Positions 1 through 48,700 of a stretch of DNA of 64,000 nucleotides are shown here, piece by piece (position 1 is the stretch's first letter; each line of letters opens with the position of its first letter). The position numbers were made by a program, and so were the translations under genes. The notes below the pieces were generated by a model. The model was not told where the DNA came from. It saw nothing but the letters and a program-made list of their open reading frames with translations, and searched no databases. The stretch spans positions 16,671 through 80,670 of the forward strand of contig VWPU01009609.1 in the NCBI GenBank assembly GCA_013398955.1, in the 5' to 3' direction. The DNA comes from Callaeas wilsoni. Lineage: Eukaryota > Chordata > Aves > Passeriformes > Callaeidae.

Positions 1-3000
1 AGAACCTTTACTATTACATGCAGACAGTTTCTTTACTTCCTGGGGGATTCCTAATAGATATGCTATCCCACAGTGAATTTTGCTATCAAAATGGAGATTA
101 ATACATTCAAGTCACATAAACAAATTATTTTAGGTTCTGCAGCAGCTCCTTAACAAAAGGACAAACAAACAAAACATCCAAATATTTTACACCAATGCTT
201 GTAGGAATTTGGCATATTATACTCTGCAAAAGAAGCTAAGGGAGTTTAACAGATCCTGCACCAATCTTGCCACCAGCCTCTTAAAGCACAGAGCACACAG
301 TATGTGCACAGGTCAGGCTATCAGTTAGTTGTATTAAAAAAAAATCTACTGAAGACTCTTAGCACTTCAGAACAGTACTTTTCTGGGGAAAAATAAAGTC
401 TGCCCAGCTTTTATTTCTTAAAAGATTAATTTTAATTTCTTAAAAATTAAAAAGAAACGCATTCATCTGCATAAACTCACATTTTTTTCAACAGAGGCAA
501 GATTTTGCCTTGTTATCAATGTTATCAATTTTGCCTTGTTATCATCCCCTTATTCATTTGTAAGCTCTGTACTGGGACAAAAATATTTCTTTTCCATGAC
601 CGTTATACAAAAAAAATCACCTTTCCACAGCTTGGGTGGGATTCTTGCTCTCTAGTCTGCTGTGTGTGTACCTTCACTTCACTAGCCTCTATTTGATTGC
701 TTCATCAGCTTAGCTGTTCGTCCTGGAAAGGATGTCTGGTTTCTGCCACGGGCACCTAGGATGGCTCCACAAGTCACAGGATGGCTCCTCTGCATCCAGA
801 GGAGCTCCAGGGTAAGTTTGTGCATCAAAGTAAACCCATGAGACCCGTGGAATAAGTCTTCCCCCTTTTATGCCTACTGAGGGCAATACTGAACAACTTC
901 CAGTGATAATTTTATGACTTTGATCTACCAAAAGGAATAAGAGAATCCAGGCAGAGGAAACCAAACCTACATTCGAAAGTTTTTGGCCATACCAGGAGTG
1001 CTTCATGGCCTGAATTTATCATATATTTGAGAATCTAGAATGGATATTGCTGTTAAATCTGGATTTTTTTTTTCTCCCCTATGAAAACTTGTTGTATTGC
1101 ACATTGACTTCAAAGTGCTTTATGAAGAAAAAAAAAGTAAAATGTTGTAGGCTATTTATGTTGGGTAGTCAAGGCTTTAAAAAAATCTATTGATATTGAA
1201 CTAATGCGGTTAGTTGCTCGACTGCAAAAGGCACAACCCTTATCGTGCTAATTACAAGTCAGATGGAGCCAATCGAACAATACTGAATTATTAAGGTCTT
1301 ACTGTACATTCTCAGGCTGTTAATATCTATTAGATTACAGCTGCATTATATTGAGTGCTCATTTCAGCAGGAGATTAGAAAGTACATTTATAATGCTGGC
1401 TACCCTTTGGGTGGATCATGGTATTTACATACCATATGTCAGCATGAGATTACAGAATGATTTATGCTTTTTGCCCAGTCCTTTCAGTAAACTGCAACTG
1501 GCTCCAGTAAACTACAAAGCTGAAACGCCATCCATCCTGACTCTGACAATTCAGCTCTCAGGAAAAGACCACCAGTGACTGGTACAATCATGCTTCATTC
1601 AAAGCAACAATTGACTTGCCCTTTCTCAACACAACTAAGTGATCCATGCTGGTTTTCCTGTCGAGAGGGAAACAGAAGATGAACTAGGGAGGTGTGCTTC
1701 ACTATTAACAAGCTAGTCCTAAGATGCATGCAGGGGAAAAAACGTTAATAGTCATCTCATGTTTTGGAAAAAAGAGCTGCCCCCAAAGCCATGCCAACTA
1801 CCAACGCTCAGGTACCCCAGTTCCTTCTGTAATAACCAGACAATAACTGTCAACCAGTGAACAAGACAAGGAAAACCATCTGTACTTGGGCAACAGTTGC
1901 CTAAAAATAGTTACTCAAATACACTATTGATAATTTCAGCAGCATGCATCAAAAGAGCTAGAGTACGTACCTGGATGCACGCACAAATAGATTAATCAGT
2001 GAAAAAGCTAATGGAGTGTAAGAAAATACATTGCTTTGATACACTTGACTACTGGTTCTAAAGTGGCAGTGGAGAACACTGAGATTTAAGTGTTATCTGC
2101 CTAAAGCTGAATGGAAGATATTTGAGCATATATCTATTGCAAGGTATTTTAAAGACAACACGTCAAACGAGTTGTTAAGACTCAGACCTACAAAAAATGG
2201 TGTAAAATTTTAAGCCAATAATGCATCAGGTGTGTGTACACAGGCATGCACAGCAGTCTATACTTTCAGTATGTAAAGCTGTCAAACACCAAAAGTAAGT
2301 GTGTTTGATTACTGTACCAGCAAGTTTGTTAAGTTTCACTGTTTCAGAGACTACGAACAGTATGAGCAGGAGAAAAAAACTCACCTGATTGAGTTGTCCC
2401 TTTCATTCCCAGCTCTTTTGCCCTTTACTTTTTCTAAACTAGTCACACCTTTGATTATGTTTCAGTAAGAGAGCTGGCTGTGACAGCAAAAGGAAACTCT
2501 CATCTTTTATTAGAAAGTAGATTTCCAGTATGATGGTAGATGAAAGCGCCATGACATCAACATCGTGTCTGCCCCTTTATCTGAAGGTTTTGTCCATTAG
2601 CTGCATGTCAAAACCCAATTACATTACAAATGGAAAGGCTAAGCAGCAGAGGTATCCCTCGCTTTCCCTTATTTAGTTAGTAAAGGAGGCTCACTAATCT
2701 GTAGGGACATAAAGGTTATTAAATGCTGCAGTACAGCACAAGCCTGGGAGATTCAGCCTCGTAAATATTTCAGTGGCAGCAAGAACAGAGCGAGATCAAA
2801 ATACCTTGTCTGTCATCAGCCTTGTCTGGTCTAACAGGTATCCATGCCTCCTGTAAACATCCCATTAGTGGGAGGGGATGCTTGGAGGAGAATCAATTTC
2901 AACTACTATCCTATGCTGCCATCCTCTCCCCTTACATGGCAGCAACTGAAGAGCCTTCAGAGAGCGTGAGCATAGAGGAAGGCCCCGAGAAACAGATGCT

Positions 3001-4869
3001 TGTCAAAGTATGAAGGTTTATATTTTTACCACAGCTTACTACTAGCCTGTGGCAGACGATAGAAAGCCTTTTGCCAATGAGTGTGGCAATCCCTTTGAGA
3101 ATTAGTTCAATTCCTTTCTTGACTCATGAAGGGGGAGTGGGGGGAGAGGCAGAACACAGAATTTTATCTAGAGTTAAAAAACTACATATGTCTCCAAAGC
3201 CATTTACCTTTGCCCCTGCTGGATGCACTGCTGGAGGTAAAGCATTAGGCTGGTGTTCTCTTCTTCCTTCTTGGTTCCACAGCTGAACATGAAGCTTGAA
3301 ACAAATCTTTGTAACTTTTAGTATTTGTTCCCACAACATCCAGGTTAGCGATAACATCCCAGCCTATTTCCACATCTGTACAAGTGAAATAAGGAGGAGA
3401 AAAGGTAGCACTGGGGGAGGGGGAAATTTGGTAGGTATAAACATTCTTTGACGCAAGGAAAGTATTTGTGCATCTTATCCAAGAATTCACTCCAGGAAAA
3501 CTTAGGCCAAACCAGCATGCAGGGACAACATCATACACTTTACAAATGCCAAGTTTAACCACTTGAAATTGAAAAATTCTTTGTTCCAGGTCACGAGAGT
3601 AAATATACACCAACAGATCCTAGACGACATATATCCTGGACCAGTCTTGGTAGGAGAATGTTTTCAACTTGCCAGGCCTACTCTTGAATGGAAGAATCAA
3701 AGAAAAATCTCAGCTGAATTTAAAAGACAGCAAAAGAATATAAATCATTATTGCATCCAAGGCAATTCTGTTTCATTTCTTTCAAAATACTGCACAAATA
3801 CTTTGTATCATTTTAGGCTACTGCTGTATTCCCCAGAAGTACTGCTGCATCTGGGAATATGAATTTCTCCACTGAAAAACAATGGTAGTTTGTACAGTGG
3901 AGTTAGAACACTGCATAAACTGAAACCTTGAACTTGAAGGTCTCTGCTTGGCAGAAGTGGAACACAGGTCCATAAATGTGTTTTATTTATTCACTGACTG
4001 TAGAAGGAAACATGCCCTCATTTATTTATTTGCTCACTTCTTGAACCAGCTGGGCCCACAGCCCTCGGCTGGTAGCTTCGCTGACAGCACAAATCGCCTT
4101 GGTGCCTCCTACAGCTACAGGGAAACAAGAATACTTAGTAATTATTACCTATTGTTCACATTGGAACATCAATTCCCTCTACTGCCTAGAAAAAACTAAC
4201 TTTTTTTCCTTCTAAATAAACACTGGAATTTATGTTTCACACAGTTATATCCCTCCTTCTCTCCACCTGGGAATTAAGAGATTTTCAATTCAAGATGTCC
4301 TTTAGCTAGGGAGGGATGATACTGTTCTCTCCTGGACTACAAGGCTGACAGCAAAACTAGACCTTCATCTTCTCCAGAAAAAAAAAATATGACGTTGCTT
4401 GCTTTTTAATGCTGATAAGAATGATCATTACATGTAACGCTGATACAAAGGTTTCTCACTGTATTCACCAATTTTCCAGTAGTCTGTGGTATCCAGGTCT
4501 TTCCTCATATTATGCAAGTAAAATACAGATCCCACTAACTGCTCTGTCACATGCAAGCAATTCAATAGAAAATGCTCCTTAAAAATCAGTAGTTTTATCC
4601 TTCAACCCTCCTGACTCTCCTCTTAGGATAAGCAATTTTATTTTGTGTCAATGTAGAATATAAAAATTGTGCTAACTACTCCAGCAGCAGCATAGTCCAA
4701 CAAGTTACTCTATTTCAGGCAACACGTGGTTACTCAAGACAAACAAAAAGGCCTCATATCTTTTATTTTGCATTAGAAGTTTCTAATAGTCATTCAAATA
4801 TTCTTATATGCAGCCAAAATCTAGTAAACTAAATCTAAAACTATTGCCCCACCCTGATGCAAACTTGGG
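1..4869. other. Intergenic sequence downstream of ADSS2
   Basis: AT-rich with scattered ORFs of at most 122 codons on both strands, none resembling a known protein or showing a convincing exon structure. No repeat family, RNA gene or CpG island was recognised. The terminal exon of a neighbouring gene cannot be excluded by eye. Confidence 0.6.
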
Positions 4870-6137
4870 TTTACGAAACAAAGTAAGTTTTATTTGAAGT
4901 GAAAAGGAAGCACACGAATACCATAGCACAGTGTGTAAAAACAGAGTCATCCTCAGCAATCTGGAAAGGGAAAATGTAATTACTGGGTTGCTGCAAAAAG
5001 AAATCAGATTCTTTGGAACAGATAATAATGGTTATAAATTTGAATAGTTCTAGAACACTTCCACATTTCCCAGCAGTAATCCAAAATATGTCAGATATCT
5101 TGAGGTGAACACTTGTTATTTACCCTACACTCAAAGCAAATACTTGGAATACTTTAAATGTTATTTCTAAAGCATCTTCAACTTAAAAATACAGAAGTGT
5201 CTGCACTTTGGCAATCCTCCAGAGAAAGATCTTCAATTGACCCTGAAGAAAGGAATTTAAAAGGGCATCAAAATGTTAGACTTCTCACAGAATGTAAATA
5301 TAACCCCATTTAATTAGGGGAACACTTCAAGATACACGCCTTGGAAGCAGAGAAGCACAGAGATTTTAAAACGCCAAGAAAAGAAAGAGTAACATTATAA
5401 AACATTTAACTCAAAATCAGAACGGTTCTTTAATAATTGCAAATGAACTTTTTACAATATCAGTTTTCTAACTTTCTGGGCACACTTCCTGGTAAACACG
5501 TGAGTATCCTCTGTGAGTTACAAAGAGTAAGTTTCCTGTGTTATACAGCTAAAAAAACCTGGACATTCATAACAACTTGGCATCACATCTTCTTTTAAAA
5601 AAGAGATCACACAATAATTTAGACAGCATTTATAGCATTATAAAATCAGACTCCCCCTCTTTAATCACTCACAAGAGCAGTCATTAAGAATACAACAGCT
5701 TTAGGAATACAAATAATGAGGATGTAAAACTATCTGTGCAAAACTGCATTATTTTTACTGTCTAAAATTTCAGGGAAGTAACACCGCCAAAAGCAGAGAG
5801 AGGATAACAAAGACAAACAGTCATAAAAGCAATGCTACCTTAGATTTTCAAACAGGAATTACATTATGAAGTAAATATTATGTAAAGAAAAAAAAAAATC
5901 TGTGGCACCTTGAACAACAATGACAAGTGTCCTGGTAATTGCAGTTGAAGAGGAATTGATACAGGTTCATGTTAAGAGTCTCTTTCAGGAGTAGCAATTG
6001 ATTTGGGGGTATCAACTCTAGCATTTCTTCCCATGCAAAAATCTATCTTTCCAACATCTTTGCTTTGCGGGCTACTAATGCATTTAAGAATGAGCAGTCT
6101 TTTGAGGAGTGTGCTTTCTTCCATGCATCTGAAATCT
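4870..6137 (-). other. ADSS2: Probable ADSS2 3' untranslated region
   Basis: The AT-rich sequence after the stop has no long ORF. The first canonical AATAAA on the minus strand comes about 1.24 kb downstream, at 4889-4894. ATTAAA variants occur earlier (near 5306, 5429 and 5657) and could give shorter transcripts. The exact 3' end is inferred, not seen. Confidence 0.55.
4889..4894 (-). terminator. ADSS2: Candidate ADSS2 polyadenylation signal AATAAA
   Basis: The plus strand reads tttatt, i.e. AATAAA on the gene strand. About 40-50 nt further downstream the gene strand has a G-rich element (GGGTGGGGC), which suits a cleavage-stimulating sequence. Further AATAAA copies lie at about 4764 and 4635, so alternative ends are possible. 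Confidence 0.5.
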
Positions 6138-42062
<35,925 letters not shown>

Positions 42063-42340
42063 GGTTCGCGCTGCCCGCTCCGGCGCCGCTCCAGGCACAT
42101 GCGGCAGCGCGCGGCGGCCGCTCCGCTCCCCCCGCCTCCGCCTCCTCCTTCCCCTCCCCGCCGGGCGGGCGGGCGGTGCCGCCGCTGCCGCGTCCAGGTG
42201 CCGCCGCCTATCGGCCTGACCTGCCCCGCCGCTCCCCGCCAGCCCGACCCCTGCCCTCAGCCGGAGCTCGCCGCTCGTCCCCGTGGAAAACCGGAGCGTC
42301 CACCGCCGCTCCCGGCCGCTCTTTTCCCTGCCGCTCCCCC

Positions 42341-42359
42341 ACTACGCCTCCCAGCCCTG
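42341..42359 (+). promoter_or_regulatory. ZNF143/Staf-like motif 1
   Basis: ACTACGCCTCCCAGCCCTG keeps the ACTAC box and the CCCAG core of the Staf/ZNF143 site (ACTACAATTCCCAGCATGC type), but its 3' part is degenerate. Confidence 0.55.
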
Positions 42360-42378
42360 ACTACATTACCCAGCGCGC
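42360..42378 (+). promoter_or_regulatory. ZNF143/Staf-like motif 2
   Basis: ACTACATTACCCAGCGCGC matches the consensus at ACTACA, at the central T, and through CCCAGC. It directly abuts motif 1 in the same orientation. Confidence 0.7.
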
Positions 42379-42424
42379 CGCGCGGCCTCCCCCGCGCGGG
42401 GCGCCGAGGGGAGCCGGGCGCGGA

Positions 42425-42443
42425 GCATGCTGGGGCGCGTAGT
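42425..42443 (-). promoter_or_regulatory. ZNF143/Staf-like motif 3, opposite orientation
   Basis: On the minus strand it reads ACTACGCGCCCCAGCATGC, with an intact ACTAC box and an intact CCCAGCATGC half. It faces motifs 1 and 2 across about 46 bp. Confidence 0.75.
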
Positions 42444-42539
42444 CTCCGCGGGCCGCACCTGCGGGAGGACGGCGCCTTGGCGGTTGCCCCAGGCGGCCCC
42501 GCGGCCGTGGGAGGCCGGGAGGGCAGGGCGGGGGCGGCC

Positions 42540-42788
42540 ATGGCGGGCGGCCGGGCCAGGATGGCGGGGCTGGCGTGGCGCCTGTACCTGGCGGCCCTGG
42601 GGAGAGGGCGCCAGGGCGCGGATGCGGTGCCCGTCCCGCAGAGCTGGCTCCCGTTACCCCTCGGGTTCCAGCTGCCGCGGTACCTGCGGCTCCTGCTACC
42701 GATGTCAGACAGCTACACTGTCAATGCAGTGTATCACAGCATTGCCGACGCGCTTGGGCTGGCCGGATTAATGATCACAAGACTATAA
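42540..42788 (+). CDS. Divergent 82-codon ORF beside the ADSS2 promoter, unrecognised
   Basis: I do not recognise this protein. The ATG at 42540 sits in gcggccATGG (a strong context, G at +4), with a second in-frame ATG at 42561 beginning MAGLAWRLYLAALGRGRQ. The N-terminal half is rich in Arg, Ala and Leu with few acids, which could suit a mitochondrial presequence, though this is also what GC-rich DNA yields. The last 28 residues (from MSDSYTVN) lie outside the high-GC block. The stop is TAA at 42786-42788. I see no strong GTAAGT-type donor inside it. It could be the first exon of a divergent transcript, part of a non-coding promoter-associated RNA, or chance. Confidence 0.25.
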   Translation: MAGGRARMAGLAWRLYLAALGRGRQGADAVPVPQSWLPLPLGFQLPRYLRLLLPMSDSYTVNAVYHSIADALGLAGLMITRL

Positions 42789-45700
42789 ATTAAAGTTTGG
42801 GGAACGAAGGCTGAATATGAGAGGCCATCTTCTCCAGAGACACCGGAACATGGCCCCAGGCTTATTCATGAGGAAAAAAAAAACAATAATGGAAAAAACC
42901 ATAGCAGAGAAACGCCTTCACCATGCACACTCAGAAGTGGAACTGATGTCTCAGTGGCTGTTTTTATTCCTTCCTCCTTCACACAACCAACAACCCAGGG
43001 GGAAGATTTTTTTCTTCTTCCTTTTTTTTTTTTTTTTGGTAAAGTAGCTATTAAAAAGGCATAAAAATGTGAATGATGTAATAATTATTGCCAAGACAGT
43101 TATTCAAAGACCTGAGTCACTGAGCAGTCAAAGTCTGCAGCTGTCTGGCGGGCTGTAGTGTTTGATTTTAGTTGCTTTTTCTCTCCTTCAGATTTACTCC
43201 AGCCAAAAGGTTGAGGATCTATAAAAGCCACTGGAGAAAAGTTTAACTGTGTCTTGTAAAGCTAGAGAGACATATAACACATAATTAAATACAACGTTGA
43301 CAGAGAACTTTTTTTTAAACAACTGGAAATACATAAATCCTGAATGTCAGTGCTAACAGATGCTATGACAAAGTAGTCAGTTCAGAACAAAGATACTGAG
43401 CAATTGCAAATGATGGGAAGCAATTGTGTGTATTCAATTCAAAGAGCATAGTTCCTTAAAGGTACCTTACAGTCCATATTTTGTCTGCTTATGCTAAAAA
43501 CAATACATAGTCATGACTTCTGTATCCCTACACAGAGCTTGTGGGAAGTCACTGAAAGCCACATGGAGCTGCTGAAGTAATTTTACTCCAGTCTTCTTGA
43601 CACAATGGCAAACTTTGCTTTAGTGCACTCACTTCTGAGGCCATAGATCATCTCATGACTCCTCAAGCAATGGTCAAGATTGTTTCAGGATACAATTTTC
43701 CAGTATAGCTGAATCATATTAACACTTCATCGTTGCCAAAGCAAATACTACCTTGGATCTCAAAATAAATTTGAGTTCAAAGTGTCCTAGTAATGTGGTA
43801 TTAGTGTAATGTCACTTTCCAAAGAGTCTCAGAGGAAAATTTTTTTTGAACTGACTACTTTGTTGTGACTCATCTAGTATGAACAAGAAAACCAGCAAGA
43901 ACATGCAACGCTGCTGCACTGGGTTTTTCCTCTAATATACATGGACTGTATTAGGTTTTTTCACTACTTGGGTAAGCTGAATCTGCTCTGGGAGAGGTCA
44001 GGTGGGCATTTAGAGGTGGCACAAAATGGCAAGAGTTTATGTTCAGGGAGTGAAGGAATGTGACTGCCTTTTTTGGCATTGGCAAGATGGTATGTGGGAT
44101 TGACTTTGTAAAACTGAACTCATGGAAGAAGTATATATGTATACTGGTAAAGCTCGGGTTGTATTGTCTTCTGGATTGTTCAGTGTTACTGACTGGATAT
44201 GAAGAACTGAGGCAGTTAACATTTATCACAAATTTCTCTCTAATTTGGGTACATTCAGGTTTTTCATCTGTCTGCATTTCCTGCCTCCCAATAAATGCAA
44301 GAGACTCAGGAATTTTTTCATAAACACTGAACAGAAGCAGTGTGAGATCTGCATTTCATTCAGATGTGTTAAATATATATGTGAAATTGTTACATTCCTG
44401 TGCTTTCAATTATACTAATGAAGTATCCCACATATTCTGATTATGCATTTAAAAAATTACATACCAAGTAGTTTAGAGGAGAATTTGGGTAAGAACTTCA
44501 GTAGTTCAGAAAATCAAGAGGGAGCATGAATGAAGGGAAAGTGCTGTAACAAGCAAGAAGGCCAGCTGGACTGTTAGCTAATGGCTGATGGGTCAGAGTG
44601 TGCTATTTCTTTCTCCTTAATGATACTTCCTAATTGTGTTGAAGGACTACTGAGTGATGTTAATGTTTTTCTGATACTGTTTCTCCTACTGTATGCAATT
44701 TCTGAGTCTCAGGAAAGATATAGATTGAAGAAGACTCTTGGCAATGAAAATGTCAGGGTACGTGGCCTATAGTAGGAGTTTTCTGTTAAAATTGGTTCAA
44801 TGTGACAATGATGTAATACACAGGCATTTTACAGGGAGGTCTTATCTACACTAAAAGAGTGGTTGCAGAAAAGTAGTCTGTGGGCCATGTGGGCCATGGT
44901 TAGCTAATCTGCATGTGTCCTACAGAACAGTGTTAAAGAATAAAATTTTGAAATTTTTCACTAATCTCACTAAAACATTCAGTAAAAGATAAGTTAGTTT
45001 TACTCACTGATTATTTACAGCATCTTTAGAGCATTTTCCTATTGTAAGTTAAAATGTACAGTGATTTACAAAAAATATTAGGTGTTGAAAATGTCATAGT
45101 CGAAAAAAGCTGAAGAATCACTCTGCCAGACATGGTTGGCATCTGTAGTACTTCAAACTCTCCAGAATGCTGTCAGCTTAGCTTAGGAGGAAGAGAAATC
45201 ATTATACAGTCAGGACATACATAATTTTATTTGAACAGTGTACTAATGTAATTGATCCCTGCTTGTTGCCTGTTATTACTATTTTAAAATTAGTTTTTCC
45301 GGTTAAAATTTCCCTTAATTATTTTTGTTACATTCATTAATCTTTTTTCATCATGATAAAAATTAGATACAGAACATTACAAAGTAATGTTTTTGTATGT
45401 TGTCACGAATTATATATTTGGATGCACTAGCAAGTGTTTCAACCCTTTGGTTAGATGTATCTACAGTGTGAAAGAACTTCATTTATTGAGTGGGAGTTTC
45501 CTGATATACGTACTGCAGAAGATAAAAGGTAAAAAATCATAACATCACCACAATAGCAAGAGTTTGAATTCAGTGGGAGAATAGCTCTGATAATACAGGA
45601 TACTTTTGAAATTTCAGTAGCAGTTTACAGACACACATTTTTTACATGCAAGTGTAAATGAGGTAGCAGCTGACAAGACTGGAGATAGACAGGAAAATAA

Positions 45701-48700
45701 AATACTGTGGTTGACAAGTTGTAAAGCTAAATCCTTTGCCTGAAAATGAGATTTGTAAATGATTATTTGTTGTATTGTACTTGCATGGCAAATACAACTA
45801 TCTTATATTATAATACTAAGAAAAAAAACCAACTTTGAGTTCTCGAGATCTGCATACTCCATTCTTCTCTAAAAGAGCAGCAAACAAATTGCTGTCTTTG
45901 CAGAGCAGAAATGAAATTAAAACTTCTGTGTGTATGATACTGTAATTTAAATGGATATATGTTAAAGAGCTTATAATATGTTAAATATGAAAATGGACAC
46001 ATATAAGTTAGCTTTTATAACAGTGTTTCCCCCAGAATTTCACTGCTATGTGTCATTTGAGCAGCGGGTTCCCTTTCCAGGCATGTGTAAGTAAATGTTA
46101 AGTGTGTACAAACACACTGTGTTGTGTCTCAGTCTCTAACAGCATCAGCCATTGGAAGTCTAACGGAAAGGAAATGTGGAAGATACTGGGTGATTAACTT
46201 TTTTGAGGACTTTACAGATGTATAAATTTCTCAGAATATGCCTCTCTGAGTCAGAGAGAATGAAGCACTATGTAAAGGGAAAAAAACAAACAAAAATCCC
46301 TAATGAAGGTATAAATTTTTGTTACTGTTTTTATTTCTTAAAGCAGGATGCCAAACATCATGCAATATTTGACAAAGAAAGATATTGAGTTTGCTGAAAG
46401 CATTCCCTTTTTCCTAGGTCTGTTTTTTGTTAGAATAGTTCCCTTATCCGGGTCATTGCAAAAGTGTCAGCTCAAGGGAGGGGAACACAGTAGCCCCAGT
46501 TTGCACAGGCTTAATCTGTTTGAAAACAGCACCCTGAGTTCATAATCCATTCAAAGTGCAACTAGGGCTGCGGGTAAGAGCTACTGCATCAACAGAAATT
46601 CTAGTCGGTTGTTAAATACAGGTTAGAATAAAGAGTTTAGTCTCTATTAACCTGAAACCCACATACCCAAGTCTTGAAAACCCTTAATTTCTTTTGCTGC
46701 TAATCCTATCTGATGTTTTGGGCCATTATAGTATGAGACTAAGCTGGTGAATGGGGTGAAGTGTGACCTTAAAGGCAGGTGATCAAGATGTGTCAGCCTC
46801 TAGAATGACCCATTCCACATTCTCAGAGAGCTCAGGGGCTGGGAAATGCGCCCTGCCAGCTGCCTGTCACTCAGAGACTTGTTTATGGAGCTGCTGAGAG
46901 ACAGTCGTCTTGTAGTTCCCCAAAGTGTCACTGATACTGTACAGTAGCCAGGTTGTCTCACATACATGTAAGAAAAACTTGAGCCAAAAGCTTTATGAAT
47001 ATTTTACATGCTTTTAGGCTCAAGTTTCTCTCAAATTATTCTCTTTTTCTTTTTTTCTTTTTTTCTTTTTCTCTCTTTTTTTTCCCCTACATTTGGTCCA
47101 GTGTGCTTATAAATAATGCTATAATCATTCAGTCTCAGAGGTGTAGATTGTCTGTCATTGGAACGCTGAACTGTAGATGTATTGTCAGTTTAAAAGAAAT
47201 GTGAGTTTTTTCTCAGAGGACCCTGAAATCTTAATTTTTTAAGGTTTAATCTAAATATGTTCTCAGCTGTTCTTATGTCAGGCTAACAAGGGTTAAGCAT
47301 TTGTGTGTTATTTTAAAAATAATTTTAGTTCGCCAAAACCAACACCGAACTGTCCATTTGCTGAGACTTACAGAGCAAAACAAAAATAAAGTCTGTGTAA
47401 ATAAATTGCAGTCTGATCATTGTATACTTGTGATACTTTGGATGAAGCTGTCTCTCATAGCACCATAGTCTGTAGTGAAATGGAGCTCCAGAACTGGATA
47501 TGCTGTTCACAAAATAACCCATCTTTATTGCTAAAAGATTGTGAAGGAAAACTGCCAAGTAAGAAGAGAGTTTCATTAGTGCAGAGATGGTTTGATGAAT
47601 CAATGAATCTAAGATTTCTGATAGCCTCATTTATTTTATTGCTATATTAAATATTTTACATGTATCCCTTTAACATCCAGCTACTCTGTTTGCTCTACAG
47701 ACCTAGCTGCATCCCATACCTTCTTTGGGGACAAAAGGCAGCTTATCATATACAGCTGCAAAACCCCTCAGCTTTTGCAATGACCACTGTGTTTTTATAC
47801 CTCTTTCTGTATTCTGTAGTATGATTAAGGCTTAAAAGAAATGTAGGACAATGTTACCAAATTTTAATCTTACATTAAATGAGAGATAAAAAAAACATTA
47901 TGCAGACATCGTTGCTATTAACTAACAATGAATGTAAAAATGCAAGAAACCTCTCTTCATTTCATATTTTCTCTTACCAGATGGGATTGCTGAAACTTAT
48001 ATCATGACCATCAAAACTAATTGATGCCTATTTGTTTGTGTTCGCTAACTCTCTCTGAGTTTCCGAGCATGCCCATGTGTTTGTAACTTGTCTCACTGAA
48101 CACAACTGGACTATTCATAAATCAAAGCTTTTTCTACAAGTAGTAAAGCATTATATAGATGTATATATTGGTACAAGCAAAACATAAACTGATAGAACTA
48201 GGAAGAACAGTGCATCAAAGCAAAATGTACTCCTGATCATTCTAATTTTTTCATGTGGTAAGTGACGGCAGTTTCACAAGCAGACAAGTAAAGTTTTTTT
48301 CTGTGTAACTATTTTTTTCTAAATATGTAATAGTATTATTTTATGTAGAAAATAACAGATAATATTGAATGATCTATGTAAGTAAAGTAAAAATCTATCA
48401 GTTTGTAATTTATGATTTTTGGATAATGTTGGATATTGTATATGTATGTAGAGGTCAAATTGAGAACTCCTTTGTTTGCATTTTGAATTAAAATCCATAA
48501 GAATGTCTGTACTTAGAACATGTCTAAAAATGAAAGATATTAACATGTGAATTCAGATGTAGCACTGAACAAATCCACAGCTACCCACTGCCCAAGGTAA
48601 ATCAGTGTTTCAAGACAGAAGTGCAGAAGGCAGCTCATGAGCAATAGATTACAAAGAAGAGACAAACTTGGGAGTCAGAATAAAGCTGCAGCTAGAAAAC

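Larger units (their letters stand above)
42063..42539. promoter_or_regulatory. Bidirectional TATA-less promoter of ADSS2
   Basis: A GC-rich sequence between the ADSS2 ATG (minus strand) and a plus-strand ATG at 42540. No TATA box is evident. It contains three ZNF143/Staf-like motifs within about 100 bp (42341-42443), GC boxes, an NRF1-like GCACATGCGGC at 42095-42105, and YY1-like ATGGCGG sites near 42540 and 42561. Together these are typical of housekeeping, often bidirectional, vertebrate promoters. The transcription starts are not determined. Confidence 0.75.

Noticed and set aside
3245..3613. 122-codon minus-strand ORF downstream of ADSS2
   Set aside because: No similarity recognised and no exon context. 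Overlapping ORFs on both strands point to chance.
42096..42098. GTG codon upstream giving a 12-residue N-terminal extension of ADSS2
   Set aside because: Vertebrate translation rarely starts at GTG, and the ATG at 42062 has a good context and matches the family length.
44870..44935. hAT-transposon-like phrase (tgtgggccatgtgggccatgg)
   Set aside because: It recalls the GGCC-rich ends of old hAT elements, but no terminal inverted repeats or target duplication could be paired, so it is not called.
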